Assembly (NCBI RefSeq): GCF_027409185.1
Contig: NC_084465.1
Location: 33,459,864 to 33,523,863 of the forward strand
Length of the DNA stretch: 64,000 nucleotides
Direction of reading: 5' to 3'
Origin: Cynocephalus volans
Lineage: Eukaryota; Chordata; Mammalia; Dermoptera; Cynocephalidae
Shown here: in pieces, positions 1 to 11,929 of the stretch
How positions within the stretch are numbered: position 1 is the first letter of the stretch
Layout of the letters: every line of letters begins with the position of its first letter
Position numbers and translations under genes: made by a program
The notes under the pieces: model-generated
What the model was told of the DNA's origin: nothing
Database searches by the model: none
Seen by the model: the letters and a program-made list of their open reading frames with translations, nothing else

Positions 1-3000
1 AGCCAATGATTTCTTTGGATGATATATTTTATCAAGTCATAGGGCTCTATTTAATAATTAAAAACGATTATTTTCACAGTGAAAATCAAGGTGAATTAAT
101 AACTTAATGTTCTAATTTTTTTTCCTACTTTGAATTTTACATTTTGAATTTGAATGTAAAATTCAAAGTAGGAAAAAAAATTCACACTTTAATGAACTTC
201 ATACATAGATTCATCATTCTTCAGAATCTGTGTGGTTTTGTTCATAATGATCATTTTCCAGTGAATTTCAGAAGCTATTAAATAATGCATGTATAGAATT
301 GCGGAGGTCCATAATTAGGGTTTCTTTCCATTCAGATCACTTAGACTTGGACTACATATTACAGTAGAGTAGTACGTTCTACCCAGGATCCATACTACCC
401 ACCTCTAGCCGTCTAGTCCTCACTACCAACAGGCACTGTCGTTCTGTGCACATGGAGACCCAGACACCATAAAAATTTGTATGATAGCCAATGTCGCCGT
501 ACAAAGACACTTATACACTAATGGTTCATTCATGTTGCTCACTAAGAAAAAACAAATTCTGGTAAGATTTCTGTGAAAAATTAAGAACTGTAAAATTATT
601 TGTGAAGTTTTAATATCAGAATGATTTATTTGGGAAGAGGAAAAGTAGAATCCTCAGGTAATAAAATGGCTGATGGATTTGTCTTCTCCCTGGTGGCCAA
701 ATAACATTTAAAAGCAGCTAACATAAATCAGCTGCCTCATTTGCTAGGAGAAAAGAAGGCAAGTGAGCAGCACTCTGTGGCAGGGACTGATCTTAAATAA
801 GAGTCAACCAAACCTTTGTGACAGCCATAGAAGATGTCCATGTGTTGATAACATTGTATGAATTCTAAAAAGAGAGAAAGATTGCAAGGATATCTGCCTT
901 GCCGCTCACCTAACTTGCTATTGCTGGCTAAGAGAATAAGGAAGAGGTCTTAATTGTATATAAATAAGAAAACCTTCAGGACTTCAAATCCGCAATTCGG
1001 ATCTGTCCTGGCCAACGTATTGAAAATTAAGCTAAGTTAATAAATGTCCATAACGTTTGTGTGTAAAACAAAAGAAAAGAAAATTAAGCTAAGTATAAGG
1101 AATATCATTCCAATAAAATAAGAAAATCCAACTCACAAACTCAGTATATAATTGTTAGTGGGACAGTAATACTTTATATCAGATGTATCATCTGTAGGTG
1201 ATTATTTTGCAGGCTTGATATATTTTTAATCTAACTATAAGAGAGCTACAGCTTTGAATTCAAATCTTTATGGTAATAATGCCATGTATATTAGTTAACA
1301 GATTCTCTAGACAAAATTTAGGGTTACTTTACCTGTTCTGATGCGAACTACCCTGAGTTTTGGTGAAAGAGAGTAGTACCACCTTAGTCACAACAACTTA
1401 TGACTTAGAACTTATGACTTAGAATGACTTTGTCACAATAAGCTTTTTCAGCTTAGAAAGAGAATGTGAGGATGGTGGATTGTATGTGTCCTGAAATAGA
1501 CTCTTAAAATTTGAATAAAATAGGTTTGCTCATTTAAGGAAGAAAGAAATACTCTCTGAATCTAAACTTTACTTTCTGTTGCAACACTGACCTCAGATAC
1601 TTTGCAGCATTTCTCAGAGTTCAGTTTATTTTGGACATAAGATGGACTTTTCAAATATGAATTTTATTTATATCAGGAGATTATCAAGTGAGAAAAATAT
1701 GTATTATTCATTCTCCATCCTTACTATTGACATATCACTTCTGAGACTTGGAATGACACCATTGGGCATGAGTCAGGTGGAAGAAAACAGGAAGATAAAA
1801 TGTGAAAATCCCAGTGGTCTCACTACATTGGAATGATCCTACTTTCCTGTAGGCTGTAAGTAGAGGCCAGGTTTGTACATACAGGAGACTAGGATGCTCT
1901 TCTCAGCACTTGATAACTCATGTGAATAAGTACCTTCAGCTCAAATGTCAGAATGTTATGAACACTCAAATGTTATGAACACTTTACTATGTTCGGTGCA
2001 ACTAAGCATCTCATAATATTAATTTCCAGCTATTGGAGTTATGCTGTGGGCCATGAAGTATACTATTCCTCCTTCTTATTTGACTTTTTTCATCTATTAA
2101 GTGCAAACAACAACAACAACAAAATGGCTACCAGGAATCGCTTAGAACAGAACAGTGGCATATTGATACATACCGAAACTTTGGGCCAGTCTATTGAAAT
2201 CTGACTGCTTACTATTCTAAATCTAACATAGGACAGTAGAGGAATCAGGAAAGATATTTAGCATTGAAAATAGCCTTAGACGTACCTTCACAGAACAGGA
2301 TATCTTCATTTGTTTTTTGTTTCCCCGTTTAACTAACTCTGGACTTTTTCTCCAACTTTAAAAATCAATAACAGTAAAATACAAGTCCGGTTTAGTCATG
2401 GAACATCATTTGTGAAGAAAATCACACTTTAAAAAGTGAACTTAAGAGAAGCTTTATAGATTATATATTTTAAGTACCACAGAAGTGTTTTGTTGAGGTT
2501 AAGAATCATTATAAAAATAAGAACATGGTATTTATTCTATTTTTTATATCAAATACACCAAATTATAATTTATTGTTTCACAAAAAAATGTAAATACTTG
2601 TTTTATTATCCCATCTATGGAAGTTTCAGCCCAGAATTTGGCACTTCCCGTTCCAAGGGAATTTCAAAAGGAAAAGGTAAATGTCATAGAGACTTTAAGG
2701 TGTACACAAATTTTTACCCAGTGGTCCTTGTAAGTAAATCTTATAATTAGCAGATGCTGAAAATGTGAACTTCTTTTACTGATAATAGGATTAATCCTCT
2801 TCCTCCACACATTTGTCCCCCAAAACTAATGTATTTTCACAAAAAGAAATGTATTTTTCAGTATTAAAGGAAAGACTACTCAACTGAAAAACTAAGAAAT
2901 CTTTCTTATTAAAAACGTACATAAGTACGTATCATTTTCTATTTGTTACAGTTTTTTCAAATAATAAATTTTGTGCAATTAGTAATGTTTTGGAGGAAGG

Positions 3001-3259
3001 CTAATTTGTCATCTGATAGTCACAACACTTTGATGTATTCATAGTGATTGTAGTTTGAATAGCACTATCCAAAGTCTCTCATCCAATTTTTTTCCCCAGA
3101 AATACACCAACAAGATGATTGACATGGGCAACCACAATCAGAATTCATTAGTAGATTGTCCAAGATCATTTTTGAAAGGACGACTGAACTCATGAACCTA
3201 CATATATAAGTATACATATAATCTAAGTTATCTAAGCTACTTGTCTTTTCTTTCTCCAG
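1..3259 (+). other. CADPS2: last intron of CADPS2 (partial)
   Basis: This AT-rich stretch lies upstream of the terminal CADPS2 exon and ends in a pyrimidine-rich tract and AG (3258-3259), a good splice acceptor. I see no further exon in it. It contains a perfect 30-bp inverted repeat at 114-182 and small local duplications: a 16-bp unit near 1022-1037 and 1078-1093, a short repeat near 1393-1425, and another near 1948-1980. The open frames in it are short and show no recognisable domain. Assignment as intron follows from the exon call. Confidence 0.75.
114..182. repeat. perfect 30-bp inverted repeat (hairpin)
   Basis: Bases 114-143 are the exact reverse complement of 153-182, with a 9-base spacer (144-152). 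The arms end in runs of eight T and eight A. It is not flanked by an obvious target-site duplication and matches no element I recognise. It sits in the last CADPS2 intron and would be transcribed as a 30-bp stem. Confidence 0.95.
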
Positions 3260-3427
3260 AAAACCTATAGGGACTTCCGATTGCAGGGTGTGTTGGAAGC
3301 CACGCTGAACAGTAAGACATACGATACTCTGCACAGACGTTTAACAGTAGAGGAGGCCACAGCCTCCGTCTCAGAAGGAGGACTTCAGGGCATTACTATG
3401 AAAGACAGTGATGAAGAGGAAGGCTGA
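3260..3427 (+). CDS. CADPS2: CADPS2 terminal coding exon (partial gene)
   Basis: This is the C-terminal exon of calcium-dependent secretion activator 2, a cytosolic and vesicle-associated protein that primes dense-core vesicle exocytosis. After the acceptor AG at 3258-3259 the frame reads 55 residues beginning [16 protein letters not shown] and ending in the acidic tail KDSDEEEG before TGA (3425-3427). The mix of a basic stretch ([10 protein letters not shown]) and an acidic end is characteristic of the CAPS family C-terminus, which I recognise from memory. CADPS (CAPS1) has a very similar end; CADPS2 is chosen because the next gene is FEZF1, its neighbour on human chromosome 7, whereas CADPS neighbours FEZF2. 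The rest of the gene lies to the left of the window. The exon looks intact. Confidence 0.88.
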   Translation, partial: KTYRDFRLQGVLEATLNSKTYDTLHRRLTVEEATASVSEGGLQGITMKDSDEEEG

Positions 3428-3511
3428 GAACACAGCTCTGGAGAAGGAAGGAGGACTTTGACATTGTTTTTTTGTACCTTGTCCTTGTAATTACATGTAT
3501 CGTTTTGACCA

Positions 3512-3517
3512 AATAAA
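3512..3517 (+). promoter_or_regulatory. proximal poly(A) signal of CADPS2
   Basis: AATAAA, 85 bases after the stop codon and followed by T-rich sequence, suits a short 3'UTR isoform. Confidence 0.6.
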
Positions 3518-4116
3518 TATGCTTGTATTTCTTTAAAAAGTAAGCGAGTGAAAGGGGGAAATGCCAAGTATTTTCTTTTTAAGAAGATCATCCTCTTTTA
3601 TTTAGCTTAACCTAAGTGAGCTTTGGCTTTGTTTGTGATTGGAACATGGACTTTTTTTTTTTTTTTTTAAAGCAGATTTAACCTTTTATTCTGTAATTAC
3701 ATCAAAGTAATGTCCTGTGTGTAAAGTGAGATATGTGTTTCTCATACTGTAATACTGTGAGAAGAGGCCACTTCTGATCACTGCGCCGACTCTATCGTAC
3801 CCTCGTTACAATGGTCTGTACCTTACGGTTTATCATTTGTGTGCAAGGTTTGTTTTGTAGTTAATTTGCCATTATTGTGATGTGTATAAATCTTTAACCT
3901 TGGTTCTTAGTATTCTGAATTGGTCTGCAGGTGTATTCCTGGGCTTAAAGGACTGCCAAACCCAAATATAGGCTAGATTATCCAATGAGCTCATGTCTTG
4001 TTCCATTCTGAGTATTCCTTCTTTCAAGCGTAAGAAATCCTAAGGTGTGGGGTAGCAAGCGTGCCTCCATCACTGTACCTTCTTCTCCTACTTCTAAGTG
4101 TAACCCGCTTGCAGGC

Positions 4117-4122
4117 AATAAA
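4117..4122 (+). promoter_or_regulatory. distal poly(A) signal of CADPS2
   Basis: AATAAA within GCAATAAAAACCC, with a second AATAAA at 4169-4174. These close hexamers are plausible distal cleavage signals for the CADPS2 transcript. Confidence 0.5.
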
Positions 4123-4210
4123 AACCCATTTGGTCAAAACCACTTCTGTATTTATTAGACCTGTATAGAATAAATGCAGTAAAAGAGGTTTGCAGTATTT
4201 CAAACATCCC

Positions 4211-6229
4211 AACTATCTGGCTCTGTGTTTTTGTTTCTTGTTTCTTGATTTATTTTGTTTCATTTGGTTTTGTTTTCAATCAACTGAGTACAAGATATTA
4301 ACACTGTGCTTTATACCTAGTAGTCGCACACATTTGTTAAAAGATTACCATAGCAAAGAACAATGTTCACTATATACTCATATATTGTATATGATTAGTT
4401 GATGTTACTGATTAACGTTAACTACTAATTAGTAATATTAATAATGCTAGTAATGTTAACTAGCAATCGACATTATTAGTTAGCAGTTATTTTCTCAAAT
4501 ATTTTCTTTCTAGGGTTTTGAAAGATAATAGTATTATGCTTCGTAATTTCTCTATGAATTTTTATTTTTGTAATTTTTCCTAAAGTATACTGACATATTG
4601 TGCTACTGCATTCATTCAAGTCAGTTAATGCGAAACGAGTGAAGGTATTTCTGAATTTATGAAAACTTATGTTCTGATACTGTAGAAGTGAAATAATTTG
4701 AGCCTCCAAATTTGTTCTCTCATGGTGTTATAAATGGTAACTAGGTACCCACATTAGCCCACAAAAATCTTTTTAATCCACAGTTATTAGATAGCATTGT
4801 TTTGGATCAATTTCTGGGTACTAGGGGTAAGATAAAAAGAAAAACAAAAGGAGGAGATATCTTCCCCTTCCCTGGATTAGAGACTAACTCTTTTGAAAGG
4901 CAGTTTGCCTTGGAATGCTCTCCCTTCCTTCCCCATCATAACACCTGGTATCCTTTTCTTCAAGCCCTCAAGTGTCCGGTTATGCTAGCCTAAACTCCCC
5001 AAGGACACACCCACCCACCCCCAGCTTGCTCCTTCACAGCTCAAACCGCTCTATACTTGGAAATTACCCACGCTTCTTTCCCTTGATTTAGTTTATTTAA
5101 ATAAAATGTCCATGTCCTTGATACATCTCATCTCAGCATAATGGACCCATTTTGTCCTAAGGTGTGAGTAACTGATAACACTCCCCACCTTTAACTCTAC
5201 TGGAACTCTTGTCTTTAAAAAAAAAAAAAAAAAAAAAAAAAGTATTTATTCAAATGTCTAGCTGATAGAATTCAGAAATAGAGGGAGAACGCAGGTGGTT
5301 CAGGGGAAGGCATTTGGGGCCAGGAGGGTCTTCCTGCTGGCCTGGCCTGTTTAACCCGCCTATTGGCCCCTTTGCTGGTCTGCCTTTGAGAGCTTCTCTC
5401 CAGATTTAGATGTTCCTTGTTCCTTCCTTTCCGCACCGAGGAGATTTCCGAATGCTCCATTTCGTATCCTTCACCCCAGTGGCTTCCACAGCAAGGATAA
5501 CAACAGTCAAAAGCTGATAGTGCAAACTGCTCACATATTTATGAGGACTGCCTGGACGAACCTTTGAGCCACAAAAAGATTTGTGAAGAAAAATCTATAA
5601 ATTAACTCTGAAAAAGAATGGAAAATGTTTTTGAGGGGTTTGCCCAGAAATTGTCTTCAACCTAACTCCAAATTTGCTTGAAATGACTTAATTGTTCATT
5701 GGTGTAACTGTTAGGATGGACGCCCAAACATCTGTCTATTAAAGGAAGCCAAGTTTTATGTGGTGTTATTCTTTTAAAAGTATTCTTAAAGAAGAAAAAG
5801 AAAGAAAGAATTTAGTTGAAAACCAACAAGTCTGGCAGAATTTTTGAACTGAGAAACATTTTTAGCTCAAAAGAAATAGCTCTACCCTCCTAAATGGTTT
5901 TAGGGAAGGGCAAAAAAGTACATTCCTTGAACAGTTTAGTGAGTGTTGCAGGAGAAAATAACGAATACCATCTAGTATCCAACCAGAACGGGTTTGTTAA
6001 ACACCACATCTAGAAGGAAAGTTTCTTCGAACACTTGGAGAAAAAAACGATAATGCCTTTTCCCGGAAAGAGAAAGAACCACACAGAGCTTCATGGAAAC
6101 CTCTTCGCTCCAGCTGAGGGTTGTTCTTGCATTCACACATTTTTCCACTTGAATTCCCTTTTGTCCTTGCTCGTTGTCCCTCGCTCAGAAGAAGGGATTT
6201 CCTGCTACTTTTGCCATAAACGCCCGTGC
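4211..6229. other. intergenic, no gene seen
   Basis: This is AT-rich sequence between the CADPS2 3' end and the first CpG island. A poly(A) run of about 24 bases sits at 5217-5240. A GC-richer patch at 5280-5460 has no recognisable element. Open frames are short and lack known domains. Confidence 0.5.
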
Positions 6230-7110
6230 AAAGTGTCTCGAGCTCACACTGCGCCCCCCAGGGTCATGGCCATATCCTGGCGTCGCCCTCCTTCGCTCCG
6301 CTGCGACCAGCGGTGAGAGGGTCCACGAGCTCCCTGAAGGTGGCTTGGGTGGGGAAAAGGTCACTTAGGCGTCGCGGCTCCGAGAGCCCCGAACCCCCTT
6401 TGCGCCGCTGCGATCTGCCTCCCGAGAGGGACGCGCCTGGCAAAACCCAGCGGGGACCCCAGGCTGGGGCCACCAGGAGAGGTGGCCCCGGAGCGCGGAC
6501 CGGCTTCAGAGCCCCGCCCTCCCGGCACTTGGTAGAAAGACCCGAAGGGGGAGACGAGCTCGAGAGCTTGGTCGCTTTTACTTCTTACTCCCCAAACAGA
6601 AAATGGACGTTTCCCGGTCCGGATCCCTAAAGGGAGGTGACGGATCGCTGTTCCCGAGAGAGGGTCGCGCGCGGCTGGCGGCGGTGCATCTGCACGTGGG
6701 GACAGCGGCCAAGCGGCCCCGCGCGCTCCGCGCCCCGCGGTTCCCCGCAACTCCCAGCCCCAGCCCCAGCCCTCGGCCCATCCACCCCCTTCGGTTTTGT
6801 GCGGAATTTGGAGGCCTGGTTTGTGGGCTTTCGGGAGGACAGGGTTCATCCTGTCTCTACACTGAGTCCCCCCCTCGCCCCCGCCACCACCCCCTGTCCC
6901 GCTACTGTGTAGGGAAACGAAGCGGCAGGTGGGCCTCCTTCCCCCATCAAGTCCTGCTCTCGGGAACCTTGGAGGATGGCTCGTTTGGCCCCGGTACTTT
7001 GTTGCAGATGGAGTCGAGTCCCCAGGTCTGGGTGGCCGGGCAGTGACGAAGAAGGGTTAAGAGCAGCGACGCCCCGCGAAGCGTCGCTTGGGCCACCCCC
7101 GGCGTGGGCT
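6230..7110. promoter_or_regulatory. CpG island in CADPS2-FEZF1 interval
   Basis: Base composition switches to GC-rich with frequent CpG, giving many overlapping open frames on both strands that look like composition artefacts. No start, splice sites or domain support a protein. An unmethylated CpG island serving as promoter or enhancer of a non-coding transcript is the likeliest reading. Confidence 0.6.
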
Positions 7111-7424
7111 GGAGCTGGAAGATGGTTTGCAGCTTCCTTAAATTGCTCTGCTCCGGACACTGAGTAAGACATCAAGGAAGCAGAGGCGGGTGCTAGCTGA
7201 GCTCAGAGCTCTGAGGCTGGGTTCCAGAAGTCACTAGAAACTGTCAACCGCGGACTCCACCCATGTGCAATACAGGATTGTTTCCAAAGAGAAGTGGGCA
7301 GTGGAGTTTGAGCGCGTCCCACCGCGAGAACGGGAGGTGAGAGAATTCAGTCTGTTTCCCAAATGAAGACCCCTTGACTTGAAAGACTACCCAGAAATGG
7401 GTGGACCCGACAGGAGCCACCGCC

Positions 7425-7612
7425 GAGAGCCTGGGTCTTGGAGTCAGAAAAGTCTGGGTTCGAAAATCAACAGCCACACCTCTCACCCGCTCTGAGCACT
7501 GTGGTCTTGGACTAGTCACTTAACCTCTCTGTAAAATGGTCACTTAATAAGGAAGGTTGTTGTAAGGATTACAGACATGTAATAAGCTGTGGCCATTATT
7601 AACTATTTCTTC
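7425..7612 (+). repeat. MIR SINE
   Basis: The order of motifs matches MIR in plus orientation: an AGTCTGGGTTCGAAAATC-like tRNA part, then GTCACTTAACCTCTCTGTAAAATGG, then GGTTGTTGTAAGGATTA. Many substitutions show an old copy. Boundaries are approximate. Confidence 0.75.
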
Positions 7613-10600
7613 ATGTAGGGATGGATTCAAAAGAAATTGTGGGAGGCTTGCCTGTGACAACAAGCATGCCAATCTCTCCCTGGGGTTGGCACAGGGTTCT
7701 CTGGGATCACACTCAGCTCCACGGATCAACCCCGCCCCTGGCATGCCTGTGAACTGGCAAGAATTGTCCAGTTCCGGGGTTATATAGGGCCAGCCCGGTG
7801 GGAGGAGAGGAGGAATAGGGAGGGGCAAGCCGATTCTGGTCTCCAGAGAGGGCTAGCTTGCTGACAGCAACCCCTGGAGCTGTGGTTGTATGGTAGGCAG
7901 CTGGAGATGTGTTACTGAGTCCTCCCAGGTATGATGTGGGTCAGGGACTCCACGAAACGGGACAGGGAAGATCCAAAAGGCAACATAACACAAGCGAGTA
8001 ATCCCAGGCCTCAGCCTGTGGCCGATGGGTTGAGTTCAAGGGAATTTCAGGGATGAAATAGTGCTTATTAACATTTCCGAAAGTTTGAGGGGTCCTACAA
8101 TGGCATCCTACGTCTCAGAAGAGGGATGCAACACAAGGAAGCACTTGCAAAATGCTTTGGAACCGAGAGAGAGAGGACGAGGAGGCTACAGGCCCCAAAG
8201 TGGCCCCAGCAGCGGCAGCTTAACAATAAAAGGACTGCAGGCACTTAGGGGGACAGCCAGCATGTAGTCTCGCCCAGAGTTGCTGGACTGGCAGCACTTC
8301 TATGTAGCCAGGAAAACTCAAACATCGTGGAGGCCCAGTGCTGGGCCAAGGTAGCGCCCCCAGGTCACAACCTAGCACCTTGGTGACACAGGAGACTCAT
8401 GCCCTGGCAGTACAGGGCCTTGCACGTGGTGACCTTAGGGAGGCAGAAACTGAGCACTCCCGAAAGGTGGAGATACAGCTGGGTCTCCTACATTTTTAAT
8501 CTGAGGGGTGTTTCCTATTCTAGTCATTCCTTTAAAGTAGCAGGCTGCCAGCTTCCGAGTCCCAGCTCCAGGGACTCAATACTACAACGTCTTTAATCTC
8601 CCTGAGTTTGCAACTTTGTAGTGTGGGTGGTTGTATTTATGCGTTTATTTGTGAAAGACAGGAAAAGATCAACAAATAAACATATTCTAGACTTGTCCCC
8701 AATCTCTGTGCACATTATCTCCCTCTAGGATTGGTGATTCTCACATCCAAGAGGAAGTGAAGAGTTGATTTCAAGAACCATCGGACGGAGTTATGTCAGT
8801 TACTCTTCCTACAGCCCTGGCCTAGGTTTGTTTGTAGAATCCCTACACATAGATGTCATCAATATGTCCCTGTGCAAAAACTGGAAGTGATGTGTCAAGT
8901 CATTTTCTTTCCTACTCTAAATAAATTCTGGCTTGTCTTTTAGCACTATCAGCATTATCTCCCTCCCCTTACCCTACAAGGAATATCTCCCTTGGGTGCA
9001 ACTGAAAGCAAAAAAACTTGATTAAATGCTGAAGTTCATTCTGTAAGGTGTTTCCTTAACATGCGAGGGAAGCAAAACTAATTGTAGCTTTGGAGGGGAT
9101 TTTGATTAGGGAGGTAGCAAAAGTTTCAGTAAAGAGGGGTCACACAGTGAAAGGTCAGAACTCAACAGGACTGGGTTCAAAAAAGTGGAAAGTGAAACAC
9201 TGATAGGCCAACTGAGCCAGCAGATTGTGGGAAGGTATGGCTTTTATTAGGTTTTCCTAACCAGATGGTAATAATTTTTTAAAGCACACTTCAAAGTTGC
9301 TTTTTGAAAATTCATTGTCATTCATTCAAACTCTACAGTTTTTTGTTACACTGTGTGACTTCTAGGTGTGTTCTGTCTTAAAGTTAGAATAGTCTACAGA
9401 AAGTTGATTTATTTTAAAAATGCATAACTGCCTCTTAAGAAATAAAATCTGCTTTGATTAAACTGGGATTTTTTGAAAGCTTTGTGAAGGTTCATTTCTG
9501 AATCTACAGGAAAAATGTGTTCCCTAAGGAACTCAGGACTGAATGTGGGAGAGCAGGCCCCCCTTGAAACTGTGAAAAATAATTCAGCAAATATGGTTCC
9601 TATGCATATTTTAACATTTTCATGTATTTAACCTGAAATCTATTATTGAGCAAAGGGGTTGTTTTTAAGTCCAGCTGCCAAAAAAAATTTTTTTGAAAAG
9701 TTTATAGCTAACTTTTTAAACCAGGTGATAGCTTTTTATATGTAAAATATTCTTATTTTAAAATCTCTTTTCAATTTCAGTGTCTCTCAGGAATGAAGGG
9801 GGCTTTGATGTAGTCCCATTTTACAGAAAATTCAAAGCAAAGGGGAACTGCCAATATCCGTTCCTGAACCAGGAGTCCACTAGCTGTGTGGCCTTCCTCA
9901 AGCTGAAGGACCTAAGCTAGGAGGCCAGGGCAGGGCAGGAAACCAGCATCATTTATTCTAGCGCTCCGTATGTCCAGGATGTATTGGTTGTGACAGTACT
10001 TACGACAAAGTTTCTTAGAAAGGAGAAAAAGTTGTTCTCCATTCCAACGGATAATCGAAGAATCCAGCTTTAAAATGATAGTGAGGGACAGGGAGGAGAA
10101 AGAGGAGTTATATTTTACTCTTTATACCGGTGGCAATTGAAGGTGAGGTGGGAGCAGAATTCATTGCATACGTTTGAAAAAAGTGGACGTTTTTACTTTT
10201 TAAGTGCCCGCCTATGTGGTTTTAAATTAAAACCTCTAGAAATTAATTTAAAGTACAACTGCAAACTACAGATTAGATAGAATGTTGGAGAACACAGCCA
10301 ATTTTTGCGCATGGATTTTGCAGGGAAAAGGGAAGCCAGAATAACAGTAAAATGCAGAAAGCAGAGAAGGGGAATGAAAGGCCTTTCCCCTTTCCGATCT
10401 CCAGTGACCACCATTCCAGCATCTAACAATGCGGGGAGGGCTCCACTGCTCCACTTTCCAAGCTCAAGGACGCGAGACGCACTTGGCGGAGACAGCGCAA
10501 GACCAAAGGGCACCTGCGCTGCTGCGACCCTCTGAGCTAAAATAATGGGACACTGGGATTCTACGATCCCTGCCCCTGGCTTTCCCCCTTGCCCCGCGTT

Positions 10601-10829
10601 CCACGGGGAATTATTAAGAAAACGCCGCATGTAAGGCTCCAGAATTTGAATGACTGTTGGTATCTGAGTTCAAATGCAGGAGGGTAAATCTTATTCGAAA
10701 TGCAACGACAGCAATCACGTGTATTTTGGGGATGCCACGTTTCACTTTTCCATCGTGCATCTGAGCTGGCAAAGCTCGGGAGCCAGGTTGACAGCGGGGC
10801 CTCTCTCTCTCTCTCAGTAGAGGCCGTGG
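7613..10829. other. intergenic, no gene seen
   Basis: No gene, RNA gene or young repeat is visible. The segment turns AT-rich from 8.6 to 10.2 kb. Short open frames near 10.2-10.6 kb on both strands show no domain and look like chance. Confidence 0.4.
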
Positions 10830-11000
10830 ACTTCACTTATTTAGGGGAATAATTAATGGGAATTTCCTATTAATATTAAAGGATAATGACTTCGCTTTTA
10901 CAATAAAACGTTAATGTCAGCCAAATAAAAGGGGAACGGAGAGGTCATTTGGAAAGTGAGGGACCCCAATTATTACCGTGCCTGCGACCTTTTGGACACA
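10830..11000. promoter_or_regulatory. candidate conserved non-coding element
   Basis: This AT-rich patch between GC-rich flanks is dense in homeodomain-like cores (GGAATAATTAATGGG, ATTAATATTAAAGG) and ATAAAA motifs, a texture common in developmental enhancers. No alignment was possible, so this is inference only. Confidence 0.25.
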
Positions 11001-11299
11001 GCATATGCTCATCATTAAAAAAAAAAAATCTTTTGCTATTATTCAGAATCTAAGTCAGCGTCATTAAAGCCAATTTCTCTTTCTCTTCCCTTTCCTCCCT
11101 CTCTTCCTCTCCTTTCAACAGTCGTGTGAAGTTCAGATATTCTCCGTCGTGAGTAAAAACTCTGGGAATCAGCGTCATGTGCCAGCGCCGGGAACATATC
11201 CAGGTCTATGGTGCGAAAACGGAGTCTGTGCTGTGGAGTGATCGTTTTTGTCCTTTAGGTTTACATCTGCGCCCTGATGGTACGTAAACTCCTGAGAAG

Positions 11300-11660
11300 C
11301 TGTGAATCGCAGGGTCAGCCCAGGCGGTCCCCCCGCCCCGCCGCCTCCACGAGCAGCAGGAGCCGACCCCGTTCAGTCCCCGAGTCACTCCCAGCCTCGT
11401 TCCTTTCTTCTTCTGGCTTTCTACCCCAGACCCTGTCCCTCTTCCCACCCTCTACCCAGCGACTCAGCAGCAGAGACCAGAGGCCCCCGCGGGCCGCCTT
11501 CGTCACGTTATCGGCCGGCCCCCGAGGCCACCGCGGGCCCCCTTCGTGACGTCACCGGCCGGTCCCCGACGCCACCGCGGGCGCGGGGTCGCCGTCCGCC
11601 TGCTGCCGCGTCAACCCCGCGGCGGGGCGCCTCACGCCTGGCGCTGCTTCCAGCACCCTT
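11300..11660. promoter_or_regulatory. CpG island with CRE motif
   Basis: This is a CpG-rich block with an open frame on the plus strand (11302-11907) that has proline- and arginine-rich low-complexity composition and no domain. It contains the 44-bp tandem repeat at 11480-11593 and a perfect palindromic CRE (TGACGTCA, 11547-11554), a typical promoter-proximal motif. Confidence 0.5.
11480..11593. repeat. 44-bp tandem repeat, about 2.6 copies
   Basis: Units start at 11480, 11524 and 11568. They share the pattern GAGGCC(A/C)CCGCGGGC, then CCTTCGT(C/G)ACGT, then CGGCCGG(C/T)CCCC. The second unit carries a perfect TGACGTCA, while the first has CGTCACGTTA at the same place. The third is partial. 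Confidence 0.85.
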
Positions 11661-11929
11661 TTCCTCTGTGAGCCTGATGACAAACTATGAGGACGGACCC
11701 CCCGGTAGAGAAATTGGAAAACAGCTACTGAACTTGAATAAAGAGGAGACGGTGGAAAGAGAAAAAGGAAGAGAACTTACACAGTCATTCAAACCCAGAA
11801 GCGAGTTTAACTCAATATTTTACATGTTAGTAAGATTCCCTAAGGACGGGTCAAGCCTCTCCTTGAGATTTAGGGTTCAGCTCCTGACACCTACACGGCA
11901 CGTGTAGGATCCGGCCAGGGAGGGACCTG

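Larger units (their letters stand above)
3428..4210 (+). other. CADPS2: CADPS2 3'UTR
   Basis: This is untranslated sequence after the CADPS2 stop codon. It has three AATAAA hexamers (3512-3517, 4117-4122 and 4169-4174), which would give a short form ending near 3535 and longer forms ending near 4140-4200. A 19-base T run lies around 3651-3669. The true 3' end cannot be decided from sequence alone; the right boundary here is my estimate. Confidence 0.6.

Noticed and set aside
3385..3591. minus-strand frame over the CADPS2 3' end
   Set aside because: Mirror frame of the CADPS2 exon and 3'UTR.
6470..6500. CTCF-like site in the first CpG island
   Set aside because: Several mismatches from the core motif; not supportable by eye.
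11302..11907. 201-codon open frame on the plus strand
   Set aside because: GC-rich tandem-repeat DNA with low-complexity translation; no domain, splice or Kozak support.
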